The notes under the pieces: generated by a model
The model's input: the letters and a program-made list of their open reading frames with translations, nothing else
What the model was told of the DNA's origin: nothing
The model's database searches: none
Part shown: in pieces, positions 12,254 through 24,541 of the stretch
Numbering within the stretch: position 1 is the stretch's first letter
How the letters are laid out: each line of letters starts with the position of its first letter
Program-made: the position numbers and the translations under genes
Source: Climacium dendroides
Taxonomy: Eukaryota; Streptophyta; Bryopsida; Hypnales; Climaciaceae
Assembly (NCBI GenBank): GCA_950106755.1
Contig: OX467090.1
Span: forward strand, 10,911,489 to 10,975,488
Direction of reading: 5' to 3'
DNA length: 64,000 bases

Positions 12254-13583
12254 ATGAATTGTATCCATTCGATTGTCGGCGTTCTATCCTAAATCAGTCA
12301 CGTGATAGAATGTGACCAATTGACCATAACCATTTACCAACGAGGCAGCATCCCCCACATCGTAGCCACAGAAACATTACAGAACACCGTTTTATCGACC
12401 AAATTACGACAAACAAACACATACAAATATTTTATCCTCCAAAACTTGCCCACAGGTTCAGAATGCCAGCAACGAGCTGGGACTGTAACAGTACAGTACA
12501 GAACCGCTCTATGGTCAATCAGAGTAACAGTTCAAATATCACATCTCTGATTCAAGTGTAGCTTACAACTTAACAACCTCACAGCATCTAAGCACCATTC
12601 GACAGACTAGAATTGCAACCCACCTGATGTAACAGCAAAAAGTGACTACTGTAGCCAAAAATAACGTCACCATCTCCCACTGCCCTTCCTTCCATTTCGA
12701 CAATATCAGTCGACCATCATAGAAATTGTCAAACTAAAGACAACCTGTATCAACAGCAACCTGGAACCTCACTTCCAAAAGGACCGTGAGCCACGGACAC
12801 CATTTACAGCAATCCCAAGTCAGGCTACATTAGAATTTAGAAGCACTGCAGTTGCAAGCTTGCCAATAAAAGCCATCGACAGAGCTTTGCTGGGTGGGTT
12901 CGTAGACTAGTACGGGAGTATCTATCTGTAACTGTACAAAATATATTTCAGGCATTTCAGGCAGTAAAACAATTCGAACAGAATTCAGTTGACGAGTATA
13001 GCCTCTTCATTACAACAACTGCCGCGGCTAGTCATCATCTACATATGCCATACACGTACACACCTTAACACCAGGATGTTCCGGAGACAGTCACGAACTC
13101 GGTCAGCTCACAACACGAGGGTGCGTTAACGAAGTTGACGTCTTGAAGTCAAATGAGGATGCTTTTAAATAAAGCAGCATGTAGCTTTCTTAGGGTCTTG
13201 CACTTTACATTAATTACAATTATAGCGGCATAATACGTAAGAGCATATCAAGACTACTATGCTTCTACTGAGGTGGTCAGAAAAGGAAGAAAAATTTCAG
13301 CAAGTCTTTTGGTAATGTACCAACGAGAAGGTAAGTACTCTCTCTAAGGTTTGGAAATCATATCCATGCCTAGGCATCCTCTGCTGACATTGCAGATGTG
13401 TCTCCATCAAGTCCAATCTACCATAACTTGAGAATACACCAGAGCCCAAAGTTTTTGTTGATGAAGCAACTGAAGAGGAATCCAAGGGACAGAATTCAAC
13501 CGTCGAAAAGAAAAATGAGGTCAGGTCAAAGTGTTTCCCCTTGCAGGTTCACTATCCTGTGACCCAACCAGTAGAGAATCCGA
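12254..13583. other. Moderately GC-rich region between tRNA-Phe and the TLDc gene
   Basis: Composition here is clearly less AT-rich than the intergenic background, but no frame longer than about 80 codons looks coding. Because the TLDc gene reads towards lower coordinates, part of this (perhaps 13.0-13.58 kb) may be its 3' UTR. I found no convincing poly(A) signal and no transposon ends. Confidence 0.35.
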
Positions 13584-14663
13584 TCACCACGACATAAGCG
13601 GTGACGGCTCCGAGTAAGATGAATGACGCTGCGTGTGGTCGAATCCCCAGAGCTCCACATGCTTGAGGATAAATTCTTCCGAATGAGCAAGACAGGGGCT
13701 ACTGTAGGTCTCACAAGTTCCACTTGACCCATTCAACAATTCAGCATCCACATGGAGTGCAAAATGACTCCCACCTCCAAGCGCCAGGGCATCAGGCATC
13801 GCCAGGACATAGTACCTGTTCACACCGGTGGGATGGAAGATCGTGTCACTTCCTGTGATATTGCTGAACACGAACGAGTCATTTGTGCCTTGATACTTTT
13901 TCTTCGGTGACGGCACCAACGGAGTCGTGATGAGACCGCCAAAGACCGCTCCTTCTTTGTCTCCCGCAACCAGTAACAGAGGCCCTGATATCATGTTACT
14001 ATTCCGATAGAGCGTGAGCAGCGACATCCCATGCTTTTCGGTACTGTACAAGAGAACCCACTGTCGACCTTTGACAAGCGTCGGCAGTGCAGGGTGGATA
14101 CAGCAGCGAATGTCGTCAGTAAGAAGAGAGGAAGCATCCGACATTCTGGGCAAGCGATCAGCCGATATACTTGGCAGCTGTTTTTTAGGAATGTTCACCG
14201 CAGGGCTCACCTTCACATGCTCGTCCACAAGCAACCAATCCACATCGTAAAACTCCCCGCGCTGAGTATTGCCCTCTTCTGATGGCACACATTGTTGCGG
14301 CTGTGGCGTTTTCTCACCAGACCGAGCAAACCCCAAACGTCCAAACCCTAATGTCGTGTTCTCCCCATTATGATTCTCTTTCTTGTCAGTAGACAAGAGA
14401 TTCAGCAGAAACGCAGACAGGGAGGAAGTATCCGGCCCGGACGGATCCGGTGACGAGCCCTGTCCACTGTTTTCGTTATCGGACGCGTCCCACCCGATCC
14501 GCACATCCCTCTCTGCCTCCTCCACACCGTAGTTCACCAAATTGGGCGCCGAATTCTTCCGCGCCAACGGTGACTTGTTCTTCTTGTTCGGAAGAAATCG
14601 GCCAAGCTTATCCCCCACCGTATCCGCCCACTCCCCCGTCTTGGAAAGCAGCACCTTCTTCAT
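13584..14663 (-). CDS. TLDc-domain protein (plant OXR/TLD family)
   Basis: An uninterrupted 359-residue frame with a C-terminal TLDc domain at about residues 178-340. Family features visible: LVKGRQWVLLYSTEKHG at the domain start, SLLTLYR, GPLLLVAGDKEGAVFGGLI, the YQGTNDSFVF segment, and the closing FALHVDAELLNGSSGTCETY and LKHVELWGFD blocks. TLDc proteins are linked to oxidative-stress protection and, for several members, to V-ATPase interaction; the role of this copy is not known. The N-terminal 170 residues are basic then Ser/Asn-rich and probably disordered. After WGFD the C-terminus looks shorter and diverged from the usual plant ending, so the true end could involve an unseen splice. 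ATG 14663 is the first ATG in frame; the frame extends seven codons upstream only through non-ATG codons. No intron interrupts it, again unlike relatives I recall. Confidence 0.88.
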   Translation of the reverse strand: MKKVLLSKTGEWADTVGDKLGRFLPNKKNKSPLARKNSAPNLVNYGVEEAERDVRIGWDASDNENSGQGSSPDPSGPDTSSLSAFLLNLLSTDKKENHNGENTTLGFGRLGFARSGEKTPQPQQCVPSEEGNTQRGEFYDVDWLLVDEHVKVSPAVNIPKKQLPSISADRLPRMSDASSLLTDDIRCCIHPALPTLVKGRQWVLLYSTEKHGMSLLTLYRNSNMISGPLLLVAGDKEGAVFGGLITTPLVPSPKKKYQGTNDSFVFSNITGSDTIFHPTGVNRYYVLAMPDALALGGGSHFALHVDAELLNGSSGTCETYSSPCLAHSEEFILKHVELWGFDHTQRHSSYSEPSPLMSW

Positions 14664-14681
14664 CTTTCTCGCCCGTGCAAC

Positions 14682-14729
14682 CAAACCCTAGCCTCTCAAA
14701 AATTGCACATCTAGTCCCAAACCCTAAAA
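14682..14729 (-). promoter_or_regulatory. Paired telo-boxes just upstream of the TLDc start
   Basis: AAACCCTA occurs at 14683-14690 and again at 14719-14726, within about 65 bp of the ATG at 14663 (genes on the minus strand read TAGGGTTT). Placement in a 5' leader or core promoter is typical of plant telo-boxes. Function is inferred. Confidence 0.45.
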
Positions 14730-15238
14730 TCCCTCACTAATCCTCCCTCACGACGAAAATCAACACGCCTGCCATTTCCAGCCCGTAGCCTTCGGAACCG
14801 AAAGCGCACATCACAACCAAACCCGCATTTACGCGCATCACCGCGCAACCAAAATGGCGCACCAACAAAACAGAATTACACTGGAGGAAAACTGAAGTTC
14901 ATGCCTAATCGAAAGAGCAAGATCCACAAGAGTAGAAGCAAACAAGCAGGCTGGGTACGGAAGATCGTGGACGCCGTAGCCGGAAGAACTCAAAAATCCT
15001 TGTAAAGGGTTCAGGGAATGATTTTGCTTGCAGACCAAGAGAGACGAGGAGTCGGCTTCCACGACGACAGAAACAGGGGTCTAGCCAACTGTAATTTGTC
15101 CTACATGGCTTCCGCCGTGGCACTGTGGGCACCTTTTTGCTGTTATGGTGGGAAGGGTCCCCTAACAGTAATAATTGCTAGTTTGCCTAATTTTCAGGAA
15201 CATTTTTTAACTTTGAACAGGCTTTAAGAAACTTCTAA
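14730..15238. other. Leader/promoter region of the TLDc gene
   Basis: Moderately GC for about 450 bp and then AT-rich. No coding frame I would support. Probably holds the promoter and part of the 5' UTR of the minus-strand gene. Confidence 0.35.
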
Positions 15239-15373
15239 GAGCATCCCCACAGCAACACGCTCAAGCAGCACTGTGAACCAAATCAATGGAGGACATCCCT
15301 CATCCCTCATAATTAGAAGATCAATGGCGTAGAACCTTTACAGTGTTGCTTCAGCATGTTGCTGGGGGTGCTC
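15239..15373. mobile_element. Foldback MITE, Harbinger/Tourist-type, 135 bp
   Basis: The termini GAGCATCCCCA and GGGGGTGCTC are inverted repeats, and complementarity continues inward (CAGCAACACGCTCAAGCAGC against the mirror at about 15340-15367), so nearly the whole element folds. It is flanked by TAA at 15236-15238 and 15374-15376, the 3-bp duplication of PIF/Harbinger elements. GAGCATC-type ends are common in plant Tourist-like MITEs. Confidence 0.8.
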
Positions 15374-15483
15374 TAAACCGGGCATGAATGATGTCCAAAA
15401 CGACCACAAAATTTGCAATGAAATAAAGTTTTCATTGTGTGGCTACAAAATTGTTTTGAGATGACATCCAAATCTATACCTTA

Positions 15484-15737
15484 GGGCATCCCCACCAGCT
15501 CTTCCATTTCTCTATCTGTTTACTGAGCTTGAGACATCAAATAGGGATGAGACCTCGCGAGTTTTCCATATGAGCCTCTGGATACAAAACTGGAGAAGAA
15601 TTTTACAGAAATCTGTATATTTTAGAGATACAGGTTTTGGATAAAGGTTGGTGCGGTGGAATTTCTGTATCTCTATCTGCATATGAGGTCCTCTCCCTAA
15701 AGCTTGAAGGATACGGAACTCACTGGTGGGGATGCTC
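15484..15737. mobile_element. Second Harbinger/Tourist-type MITE, 254 bp
   Basis: Ends GGGCATCCCCACCAG and CTGGTGGGGATGCTC are inverted repeats with one mismatch, flanked by TTA at 15481-15483 and 15738-15740. Its ends resemble the MITE about 110 bp away, but the interiors differ, so the two are related subfamilies. Confidence 0.8.
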
Positions 15738-16175
15738 TTAACCCCTAAAGGACCAAACGGCATTTTTTGGCAACATAGCTATTTTGGGCAGCTCACTATG
15801 AATGGAATTTTCATTTTTTTCATTGAAATTTTCATACAACATGTGCCCGAGAAATAGCTTTAAGGTCCAACAATTTTCATAACTTTTGACTACATGGTTA
15901 AAAAGTTATTGTATGATATGGCATTTTCAACATTTGGCGGGTAGTCTAGGCAGCAAAAAAAAATTCTTTAAAAATCGCTTTTAAAAAAAATAATAATTTG
16001 AAATTGGTTCTCTAGATTTATTTATATATGGATATCTTTGAATCATTCCATTTTGATAAATGAGATGAAAGTTATGAGGAGTTTTAGTTGTGGGTAGTTT
16101 GAAGGTAGTTATAGAATCTATACTCTAAAATAAACTTTGAAGTCCTTTATTTAACTCAATTTTCAATGTTTTTGG
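15738..16175 (+). repeat. Dispersed repeat family R1, copy 1
   Basis: This stretch aligns by eye with 61740-62215, the reverse complement of 62217-62600, and partly with 35800-36190. Anchors are GGCAACATAGCTATTTTGGG, TCATAACTTTTGACTACATGG, GAATCATTCCATTTTGAT and AAATAAACTTTGAAGTC. It lacks coding capacity and is probably part of a non-autonomous element. The adjacent MITE inserted at or beside its left end. Confidence 0.65.
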
Positions 16176-19100
16176 AAAAAATAAAAACATTAGGCATAGA
16201 TGGTTTATGGAAATTTGTCAATGTAATTTCTTAAGTGAAGAAGGAAGAGTTATACTATGGAGAAAGATTAGATTGTGCAAATGCAAAAGTTATTGAAAAT
16301 CTGACAAATTGACATGAAGAAAATATGAACCTCCAAAGGCAATCTAGAAGTTCAAGTGGACAAACAAGGAGACTAGTACAAATTGAGTTAGAGAAGTTTC
16401 TTTGATCTTAAAATTGTGTAATGGAAAATTGTAAATGAATTCTATTGTTTAAATGTCAATTTGACTATCTCCTATGATGATGCATCACGCCCCACTGACC
16501 CGCTCCTCTACAAAATAAACCAACAACCATTGAATTATTTTTTTAAAACGCCACCCCCACCCTTGTTGTCGATTGGAAAAAAAGAACCTTTTAGTCGATC
16601 AAATCTATGACATCTTAGTTGTCCAAGATTCTAAACTTTTTGTCCAAGTTCCTAGGATTTGAGTCACTATCTGTCAAAATCAGTCAAGCACTTTGGTAAT
16701 GAACGTGTTGGTCGTCATATTGTCTCTTTAAGATTGGACCCTGGTATGAGCCTTGTAGTTTGTTAATAGTAGGGGTACAGACAAAGACTCAAGTCTTGAG
16801 AGTTTTTTCTTTTGACAATGGAGACGTAGGCATGAAAGCTAACTAACTATTTAGGTGGAGCGCTTGAGTGTGGAGCAAGTGCAAAGCCAAAGATTTTGTT
16901 GTAAAATGGGTGTAAACTTTTCTTGGCACACCGTGCTACTCTTTTCATTTGAGTTTTTGTTTTGATTTGATCTTCAATTTGTGTGTGCTCATTTGCTCAG
17001 TTGTTCATTTATCGTTTTGCTTACTGTTACCTTTAGGGTCAAATAGTCTTAGAATGTTGTGGTGCAAGCAGGAAGCTCGAGAATTTTTTTGTAGTGTTTT
17101 TTTCCCCTTGTTGGAACCAAATCATCAATGTATTCATTGTGCTTTGGTACTTCTTACTATTGTAGCAAATGCTTCAAGAAGAAGATATGTAATTCCTCGT
17201 GTAATTAAACAAAATATTTAATCATCCTTGATTTCTATAATGCTGAAAATGTATATTCCTTTTAAGTTGATTATATTTTCTTTATTATATGTATGCCATC
17301 TCAGTCATGGAACCACCTATGTTGTAGTTTCAAAGCAGCAACCCGTAGTATATACTTGGTGATGAAAGACACTAAAGTCTCCTAAAGACCAAAAGGTCCT
17401 ATTGTTGTACAAAACACTGCTAAGAAATAGACAATAGTTAGGAAAGTTTTTTTGTGAGTAGCTTTAACATTGACCTTGCATGCTTAAAAAAATGGAAGAG
17501 TTTCTTAAAACAAAATGCATCAGTGAACTATATTCCATTGAAAAAGGTGGAGTTCTTTTGAGACTCCACCTACAAATGGTGTGTCAAATTATAGCATTTT
17601 TGGTGGTCATGGTCAACAAATGGATCAAGAGTTAAAACTTATCTTAGATGGGAGAAATCCATATCAACTCCAATGGGACACTACATTTTTAGTAAAATAC
17701 TTTGTAATAGCGGTTTGCACACATTCATTGGCATGTTGAAGTATTGCATTAAAATTAGAGGCAAAAATCACTTTGAGTGCGTCTACTAGAACATAACCCA
17801 TAAGCAAATCAAAGAAGGCATTGAAGAGTGTGCAAAATATGATACTCTGTTTGTCCAAAATTGGATTATTTTGACCTACAAAAAACTCATTGAGAAGGCC
17901 ACTGCTTTCTACAAATATAAGTTGAAAAAGCAATTGGAAGGTACACTTCTTGGCACCTTATTACCCATGCTACAATTTGGTTAGTATATCTTGTGGGCTT
18001 TATAGGTTTTACCTATTTGCTAAGGTGGCATGGAATTTACAAGGACCTCAACGTTATAGAAATTTATGATGCAACCTAACACTATAAAATGAATGATGTG
18101 ACTCAAATGTTTTTTGAGCATACAAATTCCGGATCATATCTCATGGCTAATCAAGATGCTACAATACCTCTAGTGCAGGTGACTGACACAACTACTTAGA
18201 TTGTTGTAGACACTACAGATGATGCCATATTCATTTTTGTAGTGTATGATGACTGTAACAATCTTAATAGTTTTCTACTCTAGTTATGAGCATGTAAACA
18301 CGATTTGTATCTTCCGTTCTATCTTTGAACACTGAGTTTTTTCCATACACTTCAACGTGAACTTGTTTGTTGTACTCACAAATTTTTTGGTAATAATACT
18401 TTGTTGGTATGTGCATTGTAAATAGCCTTTTCAATTCAAATGCTTCAATTGAGGCTTCAATTCTCTTGCCACATGTGTTTTCATCTTTATCTTTCTCTTT
18501 GTCTTCATATTCATATAGTATGGCTATTGGAGGTGTCTTCCAAAGGGGGATTTAATCATGATTAATCAAAACGCACTCATGAGTGACTATGCATTAAAAA
18601 AAATACAAACTTTGCAGTGTATCTTCTTATATGATTGAGATTGAAATTTTGTTGTTGCAAGAACAAACTACCATGATCTATTTGATAATTTGTCATTTGT
18701 GATCAAAGTTGAATTTAACATTAGATCACCAAAGCTATTTGAAATAAATGTGAGTTTTTGGGAACTTAGACAATTGACTTGAAGTAAAGGAGTATTTATG
18801 GAAGAAATGGATTCTATAAATTACATGAAATAAAATCCATTGTGCAAAGAATTGGAATACGTATGATTGTGTGTCCATTTATAACAAATCTATTGAGTGA
18901 AACTGTAATAGTAAGGGCAACAAATTGAATAAACAAAGAAGTTCATAGTTGGACTATCATTGTGCAAATTGATTAGATCAACTTAGAATTGTTGATGTTA
19001 TTATGGTGAGAAAATTTTCTATATGTGCAACCAATTGATTTAGAGATTGTATGTATACAATTAATAGGATAGTGATAAATTGCCAATATATTATTTGTAT

Positions 19101-21364
19101 ATGAGTGTAAAAATATTATGTCAAGATAACATCAAGGATGAGCTAATTATCAAAGTGAAGAGTAGGCTAATTGACAAGTAAATACTGTAAACTCTCAAGA
19201 TATCCTTTTTCAGTTGGTAATGTAGAGACTTAGAGTGGTGACAATTGGTCTTCAAAGTGTGTTTATTGAATTAATAATCAAATTAGAATTTGCAATCTTG
19301 TTTATGTTTGTTGTGCCATAAATTGATTTTATTGACAAATTGTTATAAAATGTGGAGTTGAGGATACCAATAGAGCATGCAATGTACTAGTTAGAAACAA
19401 TTTATTGTAGGACTAGGACTGATTTCAAGTTGTATCCTAACTAATAATCAAACTATTTAATTAGTTACTTGAATAATTTGTTAATAATAAAATTGTAACC
19501 ACTAATTTAAAAATTTGTGCAAATTTTCTATATCAATATCTATATCTATATTTGTATAGTTATTTATGAATTATTTTAAGTTGAATATTGCATATGCATG
19601 ACAAATTGTGGATTATTTTGAACAATTTGCCAAAAATGAACCCCTTCTAAATAGAGCTAGGACAACACTCAATGTCTATAGCATTAAAAATAGATTGGCA
19701 ATGATATCTAGTTTATTATCTTTGGATATAAAAGTGAAAATGATTTAATTTATCATTCATAAAATTGAATGCTATTGTGGTCACTTTATTCCTACTTAAG
19801 TGGCTTTATTGTATGAAAGTGTTTACAATATGTAATACAATTACACCTTTTAAGCAATGAATCTTTTATTGTTGATTTCTACTAGTCTTTTCCTGTGGCA
19901 AATGCTAACCAAATCAAACAAATTAGTAACAAGGACCAATTTTGAATACAACAACCAAAACTAAGGGCTAATATGGATTAGTTTAACGTAAAAGTTAAAT
20001 AGCATAAGTTGTAGGGCTTATTTTTCACTTTTCAAAATGATAAAGAAATTTAATTTTGACCTAAATCCCTTAAAGATATCCACAAATGAAGTTTGACCTT
20101 AAAACTAACCTTTAAAACTTCATTTGTTGAGTTCTAACGTTTTAACTATTGAAATTCACTTTTGATTTTTAAATTATATTCTATTTCTAATCTTCTATCT
20201 AAATTCTGACTTTGACTTGGTTTGGTCAATTTTGATTGACTTTCATCCAATTTCACCTTACTTTTGGTTAAAATTTCATCCTAATCTAACTTCTTCTATA
20301 TTAATCCAATTTTTTAGGTTAAAGTTGTTTTAGAACCCTGAAAATATTTTCTAAAAGATTTTACTACTAATTTGTTCCTTGATTATCTTTTAAATTTGAT
20401 GGTAAGTTCTTAATTGTTTCTTATTGCTGGACTTTTGATTTTTCTTCTACTTCTAGGGTTTAGTGATTTTATCTTAAAGATATTGAATTTAACTTTCTAG
20501 AAAGGTAAAACACTTCTATTTTTTACCTTTTCAATAAAAGTTATTTATGAATAAATTTTGACCATTGTCCAATTCACCAAACTTCATCCGTCAATTTTTT
20601 TTACCTTTGATTTTTGAAATGATTTTCATCATTTTCTTACTTCTACTTTTATTCTAAATTCTAAGATTCCTTAAATCTTCATTAATTGTGACTACAATGT
20701 CACTGTACGCTCTGTTGAGCTCCATTTCAATTCCTTTGTATTTGAATGTCATGTGTTGTAGACTCATGAGATGACTTAAAGAAGCCCCTAAACTTTTTCC
20801 TTTTTATTTTTTTTATTTTTTATTTTTTCTACTTCTCTCTAATGTTTTTTTTTTTCTTTAAAAATATTTTTTCTAGATTAAATCCTATCAAATCTAATCA
20901 AAATAAAGACAAATTAGTTTGGCATTTACTAACTACTAACTAATTAATATAATCTTCTAAAGTCAAATTATTCTTTTATTTGTTTTTTTAATTTGTCTTT
21001 CATCAAAATCTAACCTTGTTTAATCATAACATTCAATAGCAGAGGGAAGGGCTGCCTTCCCCACGACAAAATGATGCTGAATATTCATCAGTAGCTAACT
21101 ATCCACATATCGGATGAAATGGTGTGGAATATTCGGCACCATCAGTAGTTAACTCTCCACGTGTTGATATTCGTCAGAGTTTGCTCGGTTGTAAGGTCAC
21201 AACTATAGACTCAAAGTACTAAAAAAATCAAATATTTTCAATTCAAATAGTGCACAAAATATAAGTTTTAAACAAAGTGGCTATCTGATCATTGAGGTAA
21301 TCAATTTCAATATTGAAACTTCCTCATAAAACCTTTGTAAGCCATTTGTAATTAGAGACTTCAA
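16176..21364. other. Gene-poor sequence with an unidentified decayed coding relic
   Basis: No intact gene. At about 17590-17990 fragmentary frames on both strands, such as CAKYDTLFVQNWIILTYKK on the plus strand, look more protein-like than the background, but they are broken and I cannot assign them. A small hairpin (GGTGGAGT...ACTCCACC) sits at 17546-17570. The rest is AT-rich with pyrimidine runs near 20790-20870. Confidence 0.35.
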
Positions 21365-21965
21365 ATGAGAAGACAACTCTTTATATACCTATGGGGTAGT
21401 AGTAGGTAGGACAAACAATAAGGGATATGTAAATTAGAATTTGTAGTTTCTCAATCGCTCATAGTTTAGTCAAAGTAAAGCAGAAATTGTGATTGAAGTA
21501 GAATTTTAGACCTCGTTGAGGCATAGTATAAAAACTTTTTTCAAAAGACTTTGAACTAAAAAAGTTGGGAAATGAAGTTAAGTTTTATTTCCAAAAATCC
21601 ATTTGGGATTTCGATCCTCCAATCAAAAATTATGGACAAATTTCAGAGAGGGATTGGAAGGAATTTTTTTTTTACATTTTCAAACATCCTCTCTGAAATT
21701 TTTCCATAACTTTGATTGGAGGATGAGAATCTCAAACAAATTTTTGGAGATAAAATTGATCTCAATTTACCAACTCTTCATAACTTTAAAAAAAAATTAA
21801 TATACTATGCCTAAATGAGGTCTAAAATTCTATTTCAATCACAATTTCTACTTTTGATTTTAACTATGAGTGGTTGAGAAACTACAAATTCTAATTTATA
21901 TATCCCACATGGATATTTCTACTTCTTACCACCCTATAGGTATATATAGAGCTTCTCTCTACATT
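21365..21965. repeat. 600-bp imperfect palindrome (foldback element)
   Basis: Left arm about 21365-21655 and right arm about 21680-21965 are reverse complements with a spacer of about 30 bp. Matched landmarks are TAGAATTTGTAGTTTCTC, AAATTGTGATTGAA, ATTTTAGACCTC and ATCCTCCAATCAAA. Its outer sequence (CCTATGGGGTAG..TAG on one arm, CTACTTCTTACCACC on the other) resembles the palindromes at 30.4 and 62 kb, so these may be one family. No coding capacity. Confidence 0.75.
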
Positions 21966-24337
21966 TGAAAATTGAAAGTAAGTTATTGTCTCGGTTATTG
22001 TAATGGCTACATGGTAGGTTGCATTGATATGCTACTCAATGGATTCTAGCTTAGGATTTATTTTAGGCAAATCATTTTTCTTTACAAATCATATTGATTT
22101 GTATGTTGACCCCTATAATTAGCAAAAAAAATGGAGCACACCATAAATCTATTGCCATACAATCCTTGTACTACAGCTTAGAGTAATGATGCGTGGATGA
22201 ATTTTGTGGATGACGCCTCCAGGGAGGCAAAGTCTTATCAAATCAGCCCTTCTTTGGTCAATTTTTGACTCCCAAACCTCAAATTTTGGAAATTGAATAA
22301 AACTAGACCCTCCCTTTCACTCTCTGGTTTTGAATTTAAAAACTAGATTTTTCTCTAGCAATTTTTAGAACTCTGGGATTCCTTTTCTTTTGGCCACATG
22401 GCTTGCCTTCAAAATGAAAAATAATTGAGAAAAATCCAAAATTCAAGACCCATGGGGGTATCTTCCCAATTTGGTTTTATAAACTAGTATGTACGATGTG
22501 AATTAGCAACCTAGTAACTCAATCAAGGTACTGACCAGTTGGTTACCAACCCTCCTTTGTGACCTAGCCCAATCTACTATCAATCTAATAGGTTGGTCAC
22601 TTGGTTGGTCCTCTGACTAGTTTCTTTGTCTGTGTATATTGATTTTAAATTTTGGCGGTAGTTGCCAAATTTAGACAATCAAACCAATTTTTCTGGATTT
22701 CCTTCCGGGAACCCACACAACTAAAACAAATACAGAAAATTAATTGTTACTAGGAGTAAAGCTTCGTCACTGAGGGGTAGTCCTAACTCTTAGAACAAAA
22801 AATTAATTCCATATTGATAGCTTCATCGTATGGGTGTTTAGGCCCCAAACTTGAACAATAAACAAAAAGAATAACTAGTAGGGAATTTTGAAAATTAGAT
22901 TGGAGGTGGTAGTTTTGCCGTATGGTAGGTTAGTATCACTTTCAAAGACTATAATTCGACAAGGTAAGTTAGTACAGACTTTGAGAGGCTTAGTTCCAAC
23001 CCAAACACTTCAAAAATGACATCAAGACAACACTTGGACCATGCATTCCCAACATCTAGGTGTTAGGAGGATTTGCAACAACTAATGGTTGTGAGATCCC
23101 ATACAAAGCACTTGATTAGAAATTAGTTGTAGTACAAAGATTCAAGGACCACAGAAGACAGACAAACTATTAGCAAACAAACTCGAGGAGGATTTTCCTC
23201 TACCAAAGTTGTGAAATTCCAAACAATAAGCTTGTCAAGTGGTTAGAAGACAAAAACTTAAGAACAAAACACAAATGGTTAGTATAGAACTTCAAGACAC
23301 ATTAATAATTGTCAAGCTTTCCAAAGGGATCCCAACATCCTTTGAATGGGCTTCAAAACACACAAAAAAGGGAGAAAATGGCTCCAATGCAATTCCAAAA
23401 GCAAGTTTTTTGGTCCAAATGGCCAAATTTCAAACAATGCCAAGACATTTTGCATATAACAAAAACATGGAAGACAATGGCCTCAAGACAAACAAAGAAT
23501 GGATGAAAAAAGGGGTGCAAAGTGTGAGTGCTTATTTACCCACCTTTGATAAATCAGCGTACATAGTTATGTTCTAATAATCACAATTAATTCCTGTGGG
23601 TGCCTAATGTTGGACTCTATTTCCCTTCCTAACTTCTATCCTAATTCTATTCCTTCCCCTTTTAATTTAATTTAGTGTTTTTGTTTTAAACTATTCTAGT
23701 TCCTAGTCTATGTTTTCAAGAGCTTTAGAAATCCAAAAAAAATGAGAGAAAAATGTGAGGGGGCGGCTTGTCCAGTAGTCCAGACCGGAGCTAGAGCTTA
23801 GACAATCCAGAGTTGAAGCCGAAGCCCCAATTAGTCTGGAGTCGGAGCCGGAGTCCACAGTAGTCTAGAGTTGGAGTACAATAGTTTGATTACTTCACAA
23901 ACCGGTCAATTGTGAGGCTGGTCCCCCCTTTTTCTTGGAGGTGCTACGTGACAGAGTATGATTGGTCAAACCCCTTCAACTAGGTGACTGGGCAGCCGGC
24001 GACGTGGCAAAGCATGATTGGTCGAACCCCCTTGGACAACTTGTATGTCTATTGACCCTTCTTTAGCAGCTCGTAGCCCATCCTTGGAGTGCCTAGGGCC
24101 GTTTTCTTTCATCAATGTCTCAAAACAAAACACACTCGGGACTTATTAAAAAAACAAAAAAAATTCTAAGGATTATTGGGCAAAACCTTTGAAGGCTTCT
24201 TTCTAATTCAAATGTAGGACTTGACTCTAGTCTTTTAGAAGCTAAACTTGATTTTTCCCAAGTAGTATTTTGGACACTAAACTTTGTGAAAATGATGGCA
24301 ACCACTATCCTATGGGAATTTCTAGGACTTCATAGTT
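21966..24337. other. Intergenic sequence, probably old retroelement debris
   Basis: No supportable gene. A 112-codon frame at 23239-23577 starts on GTG, is Lys/Thr-rich and has no recognisable domain. A GC-richer patch (about 23755-24110) and a TGTTGGACTC motif at 23608 suggest remnants of an LTR, but I could not find both ends or an internal domain. Confidence 0.3.
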
Positions 24338-24541
24338 CAAAGCTTTGCCATGGTTTTAAAATATCAAACAATTTCTATAAACTTAAAACAACCAAAGCCA
24401 AAGTTTCGCCGTAGTTTTGAGATATACAAAATTTCCTATAAAAGGATCTAAAGACCAAAGCCAAAGCTTTGCCGTTGTTTTGAACAACAACTAATTTCTA
24501 TAAACTTTTCAAAACAAGCGAAGTCAAAGCTTTGCCATCCC
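24338..24541. repeat. Degenerate tandem repeat, unit about 62 bp, three to four copies
   Basis: The phrase CAAAGCCAAAGCTTTGCCGT, with variants, recurs at about 24339, 24394, 24457 and 24520, each followed by GTTTT and a stretch resembling TTTCTATAAACTT. Copies are diverged, so this is an old array. Confidence 0.6.

Noticed and set aside
23239..23577. A 112-codon plus-strand frame
   Set aside because: It begins on GTG, is Lys/Thr-rich low complexity, and has no domain or neighbouring gene signals.
23608..24110. Solo LTR starting TGTTGGACTC
   Set aside because: No CA end with matching duplication, no second copy and no adjacent internal domain could be found.
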